From Rhodoferax sp. (GTDB taxonomy: Bacteria > Pseudomonadota > Gammaproteobacteria > Burkholderiales > Burkholderiaceae_C), in the NCBI GenBank assembly GCA_013791765.1, contig VMTC01000091.1:1-32002 (forward strand): 32,002 nucleotides of DNA, read 5' to 3'. Under the pieces are notes generated by a model, which made no database searches, was not told the origin of the DNA, and saw nothing but the letters and a program-made list of their open reading frames with translations. Below, piece after piece: positions 8,324 to 16,615 of the stretch. A program made the translations under genes and the position numbers. Each line of letters begins with the position of its first letter. Within the stretch, counting starts at the first letter, position 1.

Positions 8324-8680
8324 CTATTGTTGTTTCTCAATCAAGGGGTTGAAACGCTTGCCAATCACAGGGTAGCCCTTTTGCATCCAGAGCAATAGGC
8401 CGCCGCGCATGGGATTGGCGTTTTTCAGGCCCTGCTTTTGTAAAAAGGCAGTGGCCTGGGCGCTCTTTGCGCCGTTTTGGCACACCATGACCAATTCACG
8501 GTCTTTGGGCAGTTCTTGCCAGCGCTCCTCTAGTTGGCTAAAAGGCAGGTTGATGACCTCGGGCGCGTCAAAGGCCAAGGCCTCCACGTCTTGCGGCTCG
8601 CGCACATCGACAAACAAAGCCCCTAGCTGAGATTGCGCTTTGGCATAGGTGGTACAGATTTCTGAAGATTGGTTGTTCAT
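8324..8680 (-). CDS. Rhodanese-like domain protein
   Basis: A single rhodanese domain of 118 aa, cytoplasmic, with no signal peptide. The N-terminal half shows LFVDVREPQDVE, and the active-site loop is CQNGAKSAQA with Cys67, where a persulphide would form. The protein should carry or transfer sulphane sulphur. It is the first gene of a two-gene unit with the OsmC-like protein, which fits thiol or sulphur stress handling. The ATG at 8680 has only a weak ribosome site. Confidence 0.9.
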   Translation of the reverse strand: MNNQSSEICTTYAKAQSQLGALFVDVREPQDVEALAFDAPEVINLPFSQLEERWQELPKDRELVMVCQNGAKSAQATAFLQKQGLKNANPMRGGLLLWMQKGYPVIGKRFNPLIEKQQ

Positions 8681-8710
8681 GCTGTTGTAGACGTGACTTC
8701 ACCGGGAAAG

Positions 8711-8750
8711 ATGCAAATTTTCCTGAAAAGTGGCTGTTGATACTTTGCAT
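8711..8750. promoter_or_regulatory. Inverted repeat ATGCAAA-N26-TTTGCAT
   Basis: ATGCAAA at 8711-8717 and TTTGCAT at 8744-8750 face each other in the 79-base space upstream of the rhodanese gene. It could be a regulator site for rhodanese-osmC. The spacing is wide for one dimer, and chance cannot be excluded. Confidence 0.2.
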
Positions 8751-8759
8751 TCTGGTTTT

Positions 8760-9266
8760 TCAAATAATGACTCGGTGAGGCCGTGGCTGGGGTATTGGGA
8801 CAATGCCCGAAGGTTGGTGGGGCAGGATCAGCAAGGCGATCAAACCACCTTGTGCATGGTTTTTCAGCGCCAGCCGCCCTCCGTGTGCAAGGGCCACCTC
8901 GCTCACGATGGCCAAACCCAGCCCGACCCCCATGCCCGGACCGGTACGGGCCTTGTGGACCCGGTAATAGGCTTGCGTTACCTGGTTCAGCTCAGATGTG
9001 GGAACGCCCGGGCCATGGTCGCGCACGCCGATGCGCAAAAATTCGTTTGACTGCTGCACTACCAGCGTGGCATCGCCTGCGCATTTGAATTCGTTGCCTA
9101 TCAAATTTTTTAGCGCCCGACGCAGACTCATCCAGCGCACTGGCCAGGAATGGCTTGCAAGGCCGTCGATGCTGACGGCCCGCCCCTGTGCCCGCGCGTC
9201 GTCCGCCAGGCTTTCCAGCAACGCGTTGATGTCCACCGGCAGCACCGGCTCCTGGCTCCCGGCCAT
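8760..9266 (-). pseudogene. Sensor histidine kinase remnant (ATPase domain only)
   Basis: Only the C-terminal part of an EnvZ-type sensor kinase remains: about 30 residues before the HATPase_c domain, the N box (NLIGNEFKCA, where NAxKYA is usual), the G1 box DHGPGVP and the G2 box GVGLGLAIVSE. The sensor region, membrane helices, HAMP and phosphorylated histidine domain are all missing. Upstream the sequence runs straight into the response-regulator gene in another frame, so a deletion joined the two. The remaining frame could be translated from the ATG at 9266, but the product could not sense or autophosphorylate normally. Confidence 0.85.
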
Positions 9267-9885
9267 GAATCATCTCGATCAGCTGGTCGCGTGTGACAAA
9301 GCGGTTGGGGTGCTCCAGCAAGAGGCGCAGCAGGCGAAACTCGCCGCCCGACAGCGGTGTGGCTACCCCGTCGGGCGAAGTCAGCAGGCGCTCGGCGGTG
9401 TCGAGACACCAGTCGGCAAATGCCAGGCAGTGCACCGGCTCGGGCTTGAGGTTGGGCGGCAGCGCGTGTGTGCGGCGCAGGATAGATTGGATCCGTGCCT
9501 GCAGTTGGCGCGGGTTGAACGGTTTGACCAGGTAGCCGTCGGCGCCCATCTCGATGCCCATAAAGCGATCAGCGTCCTCACCCAGCGCAGTGAGCATGAG
9601 CACCTGCAGATTTGACTTTGCGCGCAGGTCGCGGCACAGCGTCGGGCCATCGGTATCGGGCAGCATTAGGTCGAGCAACAGCGAGTCGACTGCATGCTGC
9701 TGCAACATGTGCCACATCTCGCGGCCGTCCCGTGCGGCCACCACCGCAAAGCCATTGCGTTCCAGATAGTTCACCAGCAAGCGGCGGATTTCTGGCTCGT
9801 CGTCGACATCAGGAATGCAGTCTTTGTCTTCAATATCAGTCCGTGTGTTGCGCTTTGAGGGTAAGCCTGCAACCCGGTCAGACAT
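9256..9885 (-). pseudogene. OmpR-family response regulator, C-terminus deleted
   Basis: Residues from MSDRVAGLPS onward form a receiver domain (DVDDEPEIRRLL, phospho-acceptor in LLLDLMLPDTDG, lysine in YLVKPFNP) and most of a winged-helix DNA-binding domain (SGGEFRLLRLLLEHPNRF, RDQLIEMIHGRE). Homology stops right after HGRE, exactly where the recognition helix and wing should follow; the frame then reads through unrelated sequence to 8992. Receiver positions are also unusual: MLTALGED, and GADGYLVKPF where GADDYL is the rule. A DNA-binding regulator is therefore very unlikely. The gene diverges from the RND efflux operon it probably once controlled. Confidence 0.83.
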
Positions 9886-9912
9886 CAGGAAAGCGGTCGC
9901 CCCTGCGATCTT

Positions 9913-9931
9913 TGTAACGCACTGTAACGCA
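9913..9931. promoter_or_regulatory. Direct repeat TGTAACGCA x2, 10-bp period
   Basis: TGTAACGCA occurs at 9913-9921 and 9923-9931, in the 297-base space between the regulator (start 9885) and the efflux operon (start about 10183). Head-to-tail half-sites one helical turn apart, with a GTAAC core, are typical of OmpR-family binding sites. It is probably the site of the adjacent, now broken regulator. I see nothing else I can support in this spacer. Confidence 0.5.
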
Positions 9932-10182
9932 AGGCCGTGGCGCAACAAGGCGATGCAAATCAGCGGTTTGCGGCAACACGGCGTTGACATCGCCGCGCTC
10001 AAATGACACCCAGTGATGCAGGCCAATCCGCACCCCACCGCACCACTTGCAAGGTCAAGCAAACTGCACCCTGCTTTCATAGGGGCCTTGAAAGCGCAAA
10101 CAACCACGCCCGTATGGCCCACAGACTTCTGAAGATTCAAATCGTTTACCTACACCGCCATGTCACAAGTTTCCAAAAAAAG

Positions 10183-11622
10183 ATGTTCATCATGCGTTCA
10201 CTCATGACGTGCCCGTTGACGGCGTGGGCTGTTTTCAACCGTAGTCGGCACTGCTACGGCATCGTTATTTCAATTTCGGCGTTGGTGGCCGTGTTGCCCG
10301 CGAGCGCCGCTGCCCAGTTTGATTTGGGGCACGAACCGAAACGCACGGCCGCTATTGCTTTGGTCGCCGAACGCCTCAGTCTGCGCACCCTGATTGATTT
10401 GGCGTTGGCCAACAACCCCGAGCTGGCCGCCGGCGCGTTTGAGCGGGACGCCGCTGCGGCGCGCGCGCAAGGCGCTGAGGCAGCGCGCTTGCCACGCGTG
10501 ACGGTTGAGGGCGGTTACACCGCTTATGGTGATGATGCAAGGCTGGTGGCAGCGCATGCCAACGGTGAGCTGGGTGCCTTTGGGTCGCAAATCCTGAACG
10601 CTGATGTGGTGCTGCGCGTGCCGCTGTACACCGGGGGCCGCCTGGTGGCCGAGTTGAATGCCGCACAGCTGCTCGAAGCGGCCAGCAGCCAGCGCCTGAG
10701 CCGAAGCAAAAGCGACCTGATTTTTAATGTCTCGAGCCTGTATTACGCCCAGTTGGCGCAAATCCGGTTGATCGGCGCGCTGGTCGCATCTCGCGATGTA
10801 CTGGCCTCGCAACTGCAGCGGGTGCAGGCGCTTGTGAACGAACGCAAAGCGGCCAAGGTTGACGCACTGCGTACCGAAGTCAAATTGGCTGACGTGCGCC
10901 AGCGCCTGCTGCGCGAACAAAATGGCTTGGACATCTTGCGCCGTACGCTGCTCAACCTGCTGGGCGAGGACACGGGCGAACGCCAGATCGTCTTGGTCGA
11001 TGCGCTGCAAAAACCAGCGCTGGATGCACGGCCGCTGGCGGTGCTGACGCAGCTTGCGCTGGCCCAGCGTGCAGACATTCAGGCAGCGCAGACCGAGCTG
11101 GACGCCCAAAACGCCCGCATCGCTGCCGCGCGCGCTGGCAACGCCCCCACTTTGAATCTGCTAGCCGCCGCAGGGGGCCGCAAGCTGTATGGCATCAGCC
11201 AGCAGCCAGTGGGTAGCGACAGCCAGGACACCACCTACCGCATTGGCCTGAGTTTTGACATGCCGCTGTTCGATGGCGGGCGCACCGCTGCCCGCGTGGC
11301 GGAAGAAAGCGCCAAACTGGCAGCGCTTCAGGCCCGCTTTGACAAACTGCGCTTACAAGTGCGCCTTGAGATCGAAACCGCCTACACGGCGTTGACCTCA
11401 GCGCTGGAGCGTCTGGCCAGCACCGAGCAACTGGCGGCACTGGCGGCAGAGAACCTGCACATAGAGCAAGAAAAGTACGCCCTATCGCGTGGCACCTTGT
11501 TTGACGTGCTCGATGCCCAATCGGCTTTGACCGAGGCCCAAGCCACCCACATCCGCGCCTTGGCCGATGCCAACACCGCCGCCGCCCAACTGAGCTGGGC
11601 CAGTGCCGAGAACTTGCTATGA
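10183..11622 (+). CDS. Outer-membrane efflux protein (TolC/OEP family)
   Basis: The product, about 479 aa from the ATG at 10183, is the outer-membrane channel of a tripartite pump. An N-terminal signal region (hydrophobic IVISISALVAVLPASAAA) is followed by two OEP repeats, each opening with a helix like LIDLALANNPELAA, and by the strand motif VPLYTGGRL, repeated as MPLFDGGRTAA. The coiled helices are rich in alanine, glutamine and leucine, as in TolC. No good ribosome site is visible, so ATGs at 10192 or 10204 are also possible. The open frame extends back to 10003 but without coding character. The stop overlaps the adaptor start in ATGA. Confidence 0.92.
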   Translation: MFIMRSLMTCPLTAWAVFNRSRHCYGIVISISALVAVLPASAAAQFDLGHEPKRTAAIALVAERLSLRTLIDLALANNPELAAGAFERDAAAARAQGAEAARLPRVTVEGGYTAYGDDARLVAAHANGELGAFGSQILNADVVLRVPLYTGGRLVAELNAAQLLEAASSQRLSRSKSDLIFNVSSLYYAQLAQIRLIGALVASRDVLASQLQRVQALVNERKAAKVDALRTEVKLADVRQRLLREQNGLDILRRTLLNLLGEDTGERQIVLVDALQKPALDARPLAVLTQLALAQRADIQAAQTELDAQNARIAAARAGNAPTLNLLAAAGGRKLYGISQQPVGSDSQDTTYRIGLSFDMPLFDGGRTAARVAEESAKLAALQARFDKLRLQVRLEIETAYTALTSALERLASTEQLAALAAENLHIEQEKYALSRGTLFDVLDAQSALTEAQATHIRALADANTAAAQLSWASAENLL

Positions 11623-12830
11623 AAAATATGACCATCCAACCCTCTGTCTGGGCCCGCAAAGCCCCTGTCACTTTGACCAAATCGCCAACCCGTCCGCGTC
11701 ACCTGTACCTGCGCCACCTCTGCCCGCGCCAGTTCTACATATTGACAACCCTGGCCTTGGGCCTGGCGTTACCGGGTTGCAGCAAGACCGAAACAACAGC
11801 ATCCACCCCGACCACCCCAGCTGCAACGGTGGGTGCTGCGAGCACCGCTTCCGCCCCAGTCAAAGCGGCGGCCAAAGCAACGCCGGTGCGGGTGGAAACT
11901 GTCCAATCTACCCCTTGGGTGCTGCGCTTTGCCGTGACCGGTTCGGTAGAAGCGACGCGCATCGCCCAGCTCAGCTCCATGGCCGAGGGGCCGGTGCTGA
12001 GCGTTCGTGTGCGTGAAGGCGACCCGGTCAAGCGCGGACAAGTCTTGTTGACGTTGGGGCGCACGCAGGCGGTCTCCAGTCTGGCTGAATCACTGCGCGA
12101 AGACCTGCGGCGCGAAGAAGACAACCTGGCCCGCACCCGCCGCCTGGTCGACATCGGCGCGCTGCCGGGCGAGCAGGTCGACACGGTCGCTGCCAATGTC
12201 ACGCGCATTCGCTCGCAACTGGCGCGTACGCAAGAATCGCAAAGCGACTACGTCATCAGCGCACCGTGGCCCGGTGTGGTGTCAAAAATGATAGTCCAAG
12301 AAGGCGATGTTGCAACCCCCAGGGCTCCATTGGTTGAAATCATTGATCCGGGCAGCCTGGTTGTGCGTGTGGCCGTGGCCGAGGCAGAAGCGGCCCACCT
12401 GCGCTTAGACGTACAGGCTGACGTAACGCTTGATGCCTACCCGCAGCAGACCTTTCCGGCCCGCGTCACCCGGCTCTACCCGACGCTGGATGTCCGCACC
12501 CACACCCGCACGGCAGAACTCGAACTGACCAAGCCGCCGCTGTTGCTAACCGGTATGTTTGCCCGTGTCAGCCTGGTGCGCGAGACCGTACCTGCGGCCA
12601 TCACCGTGCCGTCCTACAGCCTGCTGGCCGCGCCCGGCGGTGGCATGGCGGTGTTTGTTGTTCAAGATGGCAAAGCGCTGCGGCGCAAGGTGAAAATCGG
12701 CTTGGAGATGGAGGGCCGCACGCTGATCACCGACGGCTTGAAGCCTGGCGAGATGCTGATCGTGGCCGGTCAGGCAGCGCTGAAAGATGGTGCGGCGGTG
12801 CAAGTGGCAACTGCCAAGAGTCAACCATGA
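11619..12830 (+). CDS. RND efflux periplasmic adaptor lipoprotein
   Basis: The 403-aa membrane-fusion protein links the inner-membrane pump to the outer channel. It has a lipobox (LALPGC, Cys54), so it is probably lipid-anchored. The barrel-sandwich halves are MAEGPVLSVRVREGDPV and ISAPWPGVVSKMIVQEGD, with a short helical hairpin (about residues 145-200) between them, then beta-barrel and membrane-proximal domains. About 35 mostly basic residues precede the hydrophobic part of the signal, unusually long. The gene overlaps both neighbours by ATGA. Confidence 0.92.
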   Translation: MKNMTIQPSVWARKAPVTLTKSPTRPRHLYLRHLCPRQFYILTTLALGLALPGCSKTETTASTPTTPAATVGAASTASAPVKAAAKATPVRVETVQSTPWVLRFAVTGSVEATRIAQLSSMAEGPVLSVRVREGDPVKRGQVLLTLGRTQAVSSLAESLREDLRREEDNLARTRRLVDIGALPGEQVDTVAANVTRIRSQLARTQESQSDYVISAPWPGVVSKMIVQEGDVATPRAPLVEIIDPGSLVVRVAVAEAEAAHLRLDVQADVTLDAYPQQTFPARVTRLYPTLDVRTHTRTAELELTKPPLLLTGMFARVSLVRETVPAAITVPSYSLLAAPGGGMAVFVVQDGKALRRKVKIGLEMEGRTLITDGLKPGEMLIVAGQAALKDGAAVQVATAKSQP

Positions 12831-15800
12831 AACTCACCGCCTATTCGGTTGGTCAGCGGCTGGCCACGGCTGCCATTGCTTTGGCGCTGACGGTGCTGGG
12901 GGTGTATGGCTTGTGGCGCTTGCCCGTGAATTTTTTACCCGACATGACCTACCCGATGGTCAAAGTCAACATCTTCTGGCCGGGTGCCACCCCCAATGAA
13001 ATTGAGCGGGGTCTGGCCGACACCATCGAGCGCCAGCTGATGACGGTCGACGGGCTCGATACTCTGGAGTCGTCGTCGATTGAAGGGCTGTACAGCCTGA
13101 TCGCCAACTTCAAATATGGCGCCGACATCAACACCGCGTACCAGGACGTCACTGCCGCCATGGCACGGGTGGCACGCAAGCTGCCCAAGGACATTGATCC
13201 CCCCATTGTTTTCAAGGCCGATCCCACTCAAACGCCGATCCTGCAGCTCACGGTGCGCTCGGACCGCTGGGACTTGGTCAAGCTGCGCACCTGGACGGAC
13301 GAATGGTTGCAAGATCAGATTCTGGCCGTGCCCGGAGTCGCAGGCACCGACATCGTGGGCGGCTTGCAACGCGAAATTCGCGTGCACCTCAAACCGGCGG
13401 CGTTGGACAAGTACGGCCTGACGGCGGCCATCGTGGCCCGGCGGCTGCGCGAAGAAAACATCATGCAATTTGCCGGACGCCTGACCGTGGGGCCGCAAGA
13501 GATCGTTGCCCGCACCATGGGTGAATTTGGCTCGCTGGACGATCTGCGCCACGTGGTGCTGCTCAACCAGGGCGGCAACAAGGTCTTGCTCAGTGATGTG
13601 GCCGAGGTGCTCGATTCGCACCGCGAAGCGCGGGTGATTTCGCGCGTCAATGGTCAGAGCGCCGTCAAGCTCAGCGTGCTCAAGCAGGCCGATGCCAACA
13701 CTGTGTCCGTGGCGCGAGATGTGCAGAAACGCCTGGATGCCATCGAACTGACCCTGCCCGAGGGGGTTCAGCTGGGCATGCTGGAAAACCAGGCCACTTA
13801 TGTGGTCAACGCTTTGAATGGCGTGCAAAGCGCCGCGCTGGAGGCGGCCGTGCTGGTGGTGCTGATCGTCTGGCTGTTTCTGGGCTCGTGGCGGCAGGTG
13901 GTGGTAATTGCGGTGGCACTGCCGCTAATCTTGGTGCTGAACTTCGGGGTCATGAAACTGGCCGGGTTCTCACTCAACATCTTTTCGCTCGGCGGGCTGG
14001 TGGTGGCCATTGGGGTGCTGGTTGACAACTCGATTCTGGTGGTGGAAGCCATTTCACGCGACCGCGAGGCTAACCCTGGCGCGCCCATCAACGCGCTGGT
14101 GGTCAAGGCCACCTCGGACATCGGCCCGGCCGTGGTGGCCTCCACGCTGGCGTTTCTGGCGCTGTTTGTGCCGTTTTTGATCGTGCCAGGCCTGGTCAGC
14201 CTGCTGTTTCGCGAGCTGATTCTGGTGGTGGCGGGCATCGTGCTGATCAGTCTGGCAGTGGCACTCACACTTACCCCCATGCTCACAGCCTTGGCTCTGG
14301 GTCGTCAGAAAGAAAAGGCGCCGGGCCAGGGTGCGGGGTGGTTTGCGGCTTTGTTTGATCGCGCTACTGAAGGTTATGGCCGCTTGCTTGCACATTTGCT
14401 CAACCATCGGCGGATGGTGCTGGTCGCCTTTGTGTTGGCGGCGTTGGCGGGTGGTTATGGCATGACTTTGCTGGGCAGCGAATTTCTGCCGCAAATGGAC
14501 GACGGCCGCGTCATGGTCAAGGTCAAGCTGCCCACCGGTGCCGCACTTGCCGAGACCGACCGCGTGCTGATCGACGTTGAGCAGCAAATCAAGGCCAACA
14601 AGGCCCTGTCCGGCAGCATTGAGAGCATTTTCGCCATGGCCGGTGGCAAAGCGGTGGGCACCATCACCAACGAGATCGCCAACGAAGGCGAGCTCGATCT
14701 GCAATTGGTGCCCCCTGACCAACGCAGCCTCACCACTCAGGCGTTTATCGACCAGTTGCGCCCGGTGGTGGCCAAAGTGGCAGCGCCTGGCGGCAAGGTG
14801 ACGGTGTCGCAAATAAAGATCAAAGGCATGCGCAAGCTCGGCGATGCTGACATTGAGGTCAAACTCAAAGGGCCCGACATTGAGGCCTTGTTCGACCAGG
14901 CGCGCCAGACCGCGCAAGCCATGACGGCGCTCAAGCACTTCACCAACGTCTATGTGGCCATGGATTTGTCCAAGCCCGAATACCAGGTCAAGATCGACCG
15001 GGTGCGTGCGGCTGAATTGGGTGTGACCGTGGCCGAGGTGGCCGACACCTTGCGCGCACTGGTGTCCGGGTCGGTGGCCACCCGCTTGCGGGAAAGCGGC
15101 CGCGACTATGACATCCGGGTGATGATCCCGGAAGCCCGCTTTGCCAACCGCAGCAACCTGCAAGACCTGCGCATTCCGACCAGCCTGGGCGGCTTTGTGC
15201 AGCTGCGCGATTTGGCCCAGGTGCTGCCTGCCACCGGCCCGGTGGAAATTGTGCGCGAAGACCAGATCAAGACCGTGATCGTGCGCGGCGATGCGTCGGG
15301 TGCCAGTGTTGGCCAGGCGTTGTCCGAATTGCAGGCCGTGCTGGACCAGTCGCCGCCGCCGCCCGGCTATCAGCGCGACTACGGCGGGCAGGCGCAGATG
15401 ATGGGCGAGATGACGCAAAGTGCCGTGATGATTCTGGCGTTTTCGTTGTTCTTTTCGTTCATCGTCTTGACTGTGCAGTTCAACAGCCTGAAGCTTCCCA
15501 GCTTGATTTTGGCCAGTGTGCCGTTCTGCCTGGCTGGCATGGCGGGTTTGCTGCTGGTCACCGGCAAACCCTTGGGGGCGCCGGTGGTGATTGGCGTGCT
15601 GGTGGTGATTGCTGCCGTGGTGAACGCCGGCGTGCTGCTGTTCACCTACGCGCTGTTGCTGCAAAAGACCGAGCAACTGTCGGTACGCGATGCAGTGCTC
15701 AAAGCCGCAACGATTCGCTTGCGCCCAATTGTCATGGTGTCCATGGCCATTTTGATTGGCCTGTTGCCGCTGGCGCTGGCCTTGGAAGCTGGCGGTGAAA

Positions 15801-15907
15801 TGTTGCAACCCATGGCCATTGCCGCCATTGGCGGCTTGGCCATGGAGATGCTGGTGGCGCTGTTCTTGATGCCGTGCCTGTATTTGATGACCAACAGAGA
15901 TAGTTAA
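12827..15907 (+). CDS. RND efflux pump inner-membrane permease (AcrB-like family)
   Basis: The 1026-aa permease has the normal RND plan: TM1, a large periplasmic loop, TM2-6, the second loop after about residue 560, and TM8-12 at the end. TM4 carries GVLVDNSILVVEA: the first aspartate of the proton relay (Asp400) is kept and the second is Asn401, as in many non-AcrB members of the superfamily. The start NFLPDMTYPMVKVNIFWPGA is typical of drug/hydrophobe-type pumps rather than CzcA metal pumps. Substrates cannot be told from sequence. It is the last gene of the operon, followed by a hairpin-type repeat. Confidence 0.94.
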   Translation: MKLTAYSVGQRLATAAIALALTVLGVYGLWRLPVNFLPDMTYPMVKVNIFWPGATPNEIERGLADTIERQLMTVDGLDTLESSSIEGLYSLIANFKYGADINTAYQDVTAAMARVARKLPKDIDPPIVFKADPTQTPILQLTVRSDRWDLVKLRTWTDEWLQDQILAVPGVAGTDIVGGLQREIRVHLKPAALDKYGLTAAIVARRLREENIMQFAGRLTVGPQEIVARTMGEFGSLDDLRHVVLLNQGGNKVLLSDVAEVLDSHREARVISRVNGQSAVKLSVLKQADANTVSVARDVQKRLDAIELTLPEGVQLGMLENQATYVVNALNGVQSAALEAAVLVVLIVWLFLGSWRQVVVIAVALPLILVLNFGVMKLAGFSLNIFSLGGLVVAIGVLVDNSILVVEAISRDREANPGAPINALVVKATSDIGPAVVASTLAFLALFVPFLIVPGLVSLLFRELILVVAGIVLISLAVALTLTPMLTALALGRQKEKAPGQGAGWFAALFDRATEGYGRLLAHLLNHRRMVLVAFVLAALAGGYGMTLLGSEFLPQMDDGRVMVKVKLPTGAALAETDRVLIDVEQQIKANKALSGSIESIFAMAGGKAVGTITNEIANEGELDLQLVPPDQRSLTTQAFIDQLRPVVAKVAAPGGKVTVSQIKIKGMRKLGDADIEVKLKGPDIEALFDQARQTAQAMTALKHFTNVYVAMDLSKPEYQVKIDRVRAAELGVTVAEVADTLRALVSGSVATRLRESGRDYDIRVMIPEARFANRSNLQDLRIPTSLGGFVQLRDLAQVLPATGPVEIVREDQIKTVIVRGDASGASVGQALSELQAVLDQSPPPPGYQRDYGGQAQMMGEMTQSAVMILAFSLFFSFIVLTVQFNSLKLPSLILASVPFCLAGMAGLLLVTGKPLGAPVVIGVLVVIAAVVNAGVLLFTYALLLQKTEQLSVRDAVLKAATIRLRPIVMVSMAILIGLLPLALALEAGGEMLQPMAIAAIGGLAMEMLVALFLMPCLYLMTNRDS

Positions 15908-15922
15908 ATTTATATACGTTTC

Positions 15923-15968
15923 TGGCCTCTAGCCCTTGTTATATATGCCTAAGCAGCTATCAAATTTG
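15923..15968. repeat. Interspersed hairpin repeat, copy A
   Basis: TGGCCTCTAGCCCTT, then a short variable part, then AAGCAGCTATCAAA. Three related copies lie at 23526, 28568 and 29833. This is 16 bases past the pump's stop, so it could end the transcript. It belongs to a repeat type I know from Comamonadaceae genomes. Confidence 0.6.
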
Positions 15969-16184
15969 AATGTATCCGGAAGACAGTAACTCCAAAAGGC
16001 CATAAGCACTGAATTGGGAGCGGCAGAGTATTTTTTGACTGAACGGCCGATCAGGGAACGCCCCCTGATTTGCTGGATTGATCTGGCGTCTTTGAATACT
16101 GCGGCCAAAAAAGCTGCATCTTTTGTTGTTAGCCTGCGTCTTCAACTGACACATTTGTCAACCACTTAACGAAATGGAATCACC

Positions 16185-16550
16185 ATGAACGCAAACGAAA
16201 TCCTTGACATGATGCGCAAAGGCATGGGGCAAGTCCCCGCTGCGCTTGAAAAATCTGTACCCGTCGACCCGGCGCTGATTCAGGAGCACATGCGCTCCAA
16301 AGCCTTTGCCATGCCCGCTGAAAAACCCGCACTGGATGAAGAAACCCGCACGCTGATTTACCTGGCGGCGGCCCTGGCCGGTACCAGCCCGGCCTGCGTC
16401 AAAGCCATGTCCAACAAAATTGTTCAGCAAGGCATTGCCGCAGACAAGGTGATTGAGACCGTACACATCGTGCGGCTGGCCATGGCGACAAAGATCATTG
16501 GCGACGCAGAGCCGGTGTTTGATGCCTTGGCGGCAGCGACGTCAAAGTAG
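16185..16550 (+). CDS. Carboxymuconolactone decarboxylase/AhpD-like small protein
   Basis: The 121-aa helical protein fits the CMD/AhpD fold: DEETRTLIYLAAALAGTSPACVKAM, then a KVIETVHIVRLAMATKI helix. AhpD enzymes use a CxxC pair with a nearby histidine; here there is a single Cys in PACVKAM and no second Cys or His in place, so AhpD-type disulphide chemistry is unlikely and the true role is open. A GGA lies shortly before the ATG. The 277 bases upstream hold only repeat copy A and, presumably, the promoter. Confidence 0.8.
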   Translation: MNANEILDMMRKGMGQVPAALEKSVPVDPALIQEHMRSKAFAMPAEKPALDEETRTLIYLAAALAGTSPACVKAMSNKIVQQGIAADKVIETVHIVRLAMATKIIGDAEPVFDALAAATSK

Positions 16551-16554
16551 GACT

Positions 16555-16584
16555 ATCCGCATCCGCATCCGCATCCGCATCTGC
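16555..16584. repeat. Tandem hexamer ATCCGC x5
   Basis: Four perfect ATCCGC units followed by ATCTGC, between the CMD-like stop (16550) and the VOC gene start. Such a tract can change length by slippage and so alter the spacing ahead of the next gene. Confidence 0.85.
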
Positions 16585-16615
16585 ACCCGAGCGTTGAATG
16601 AAAGGAATGAGAGAG

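Noticed and set aside
8992-9255. Read-through C-terminal extension of the response regulator
   Set aside because: The Gly/Arg-rich residues are the kinase gene in the wrong frame, not a real domain.
14054-15808. 584-codon minus-strand open frame
   Set aside because: Opposite the RND permease; composition (Gln/His-rich) is that of a reverse-frame shadow.
16555-16584. Hexamer tract as a CRISPR
   Set aside because: Units are contiguous and far too short; no spacers.
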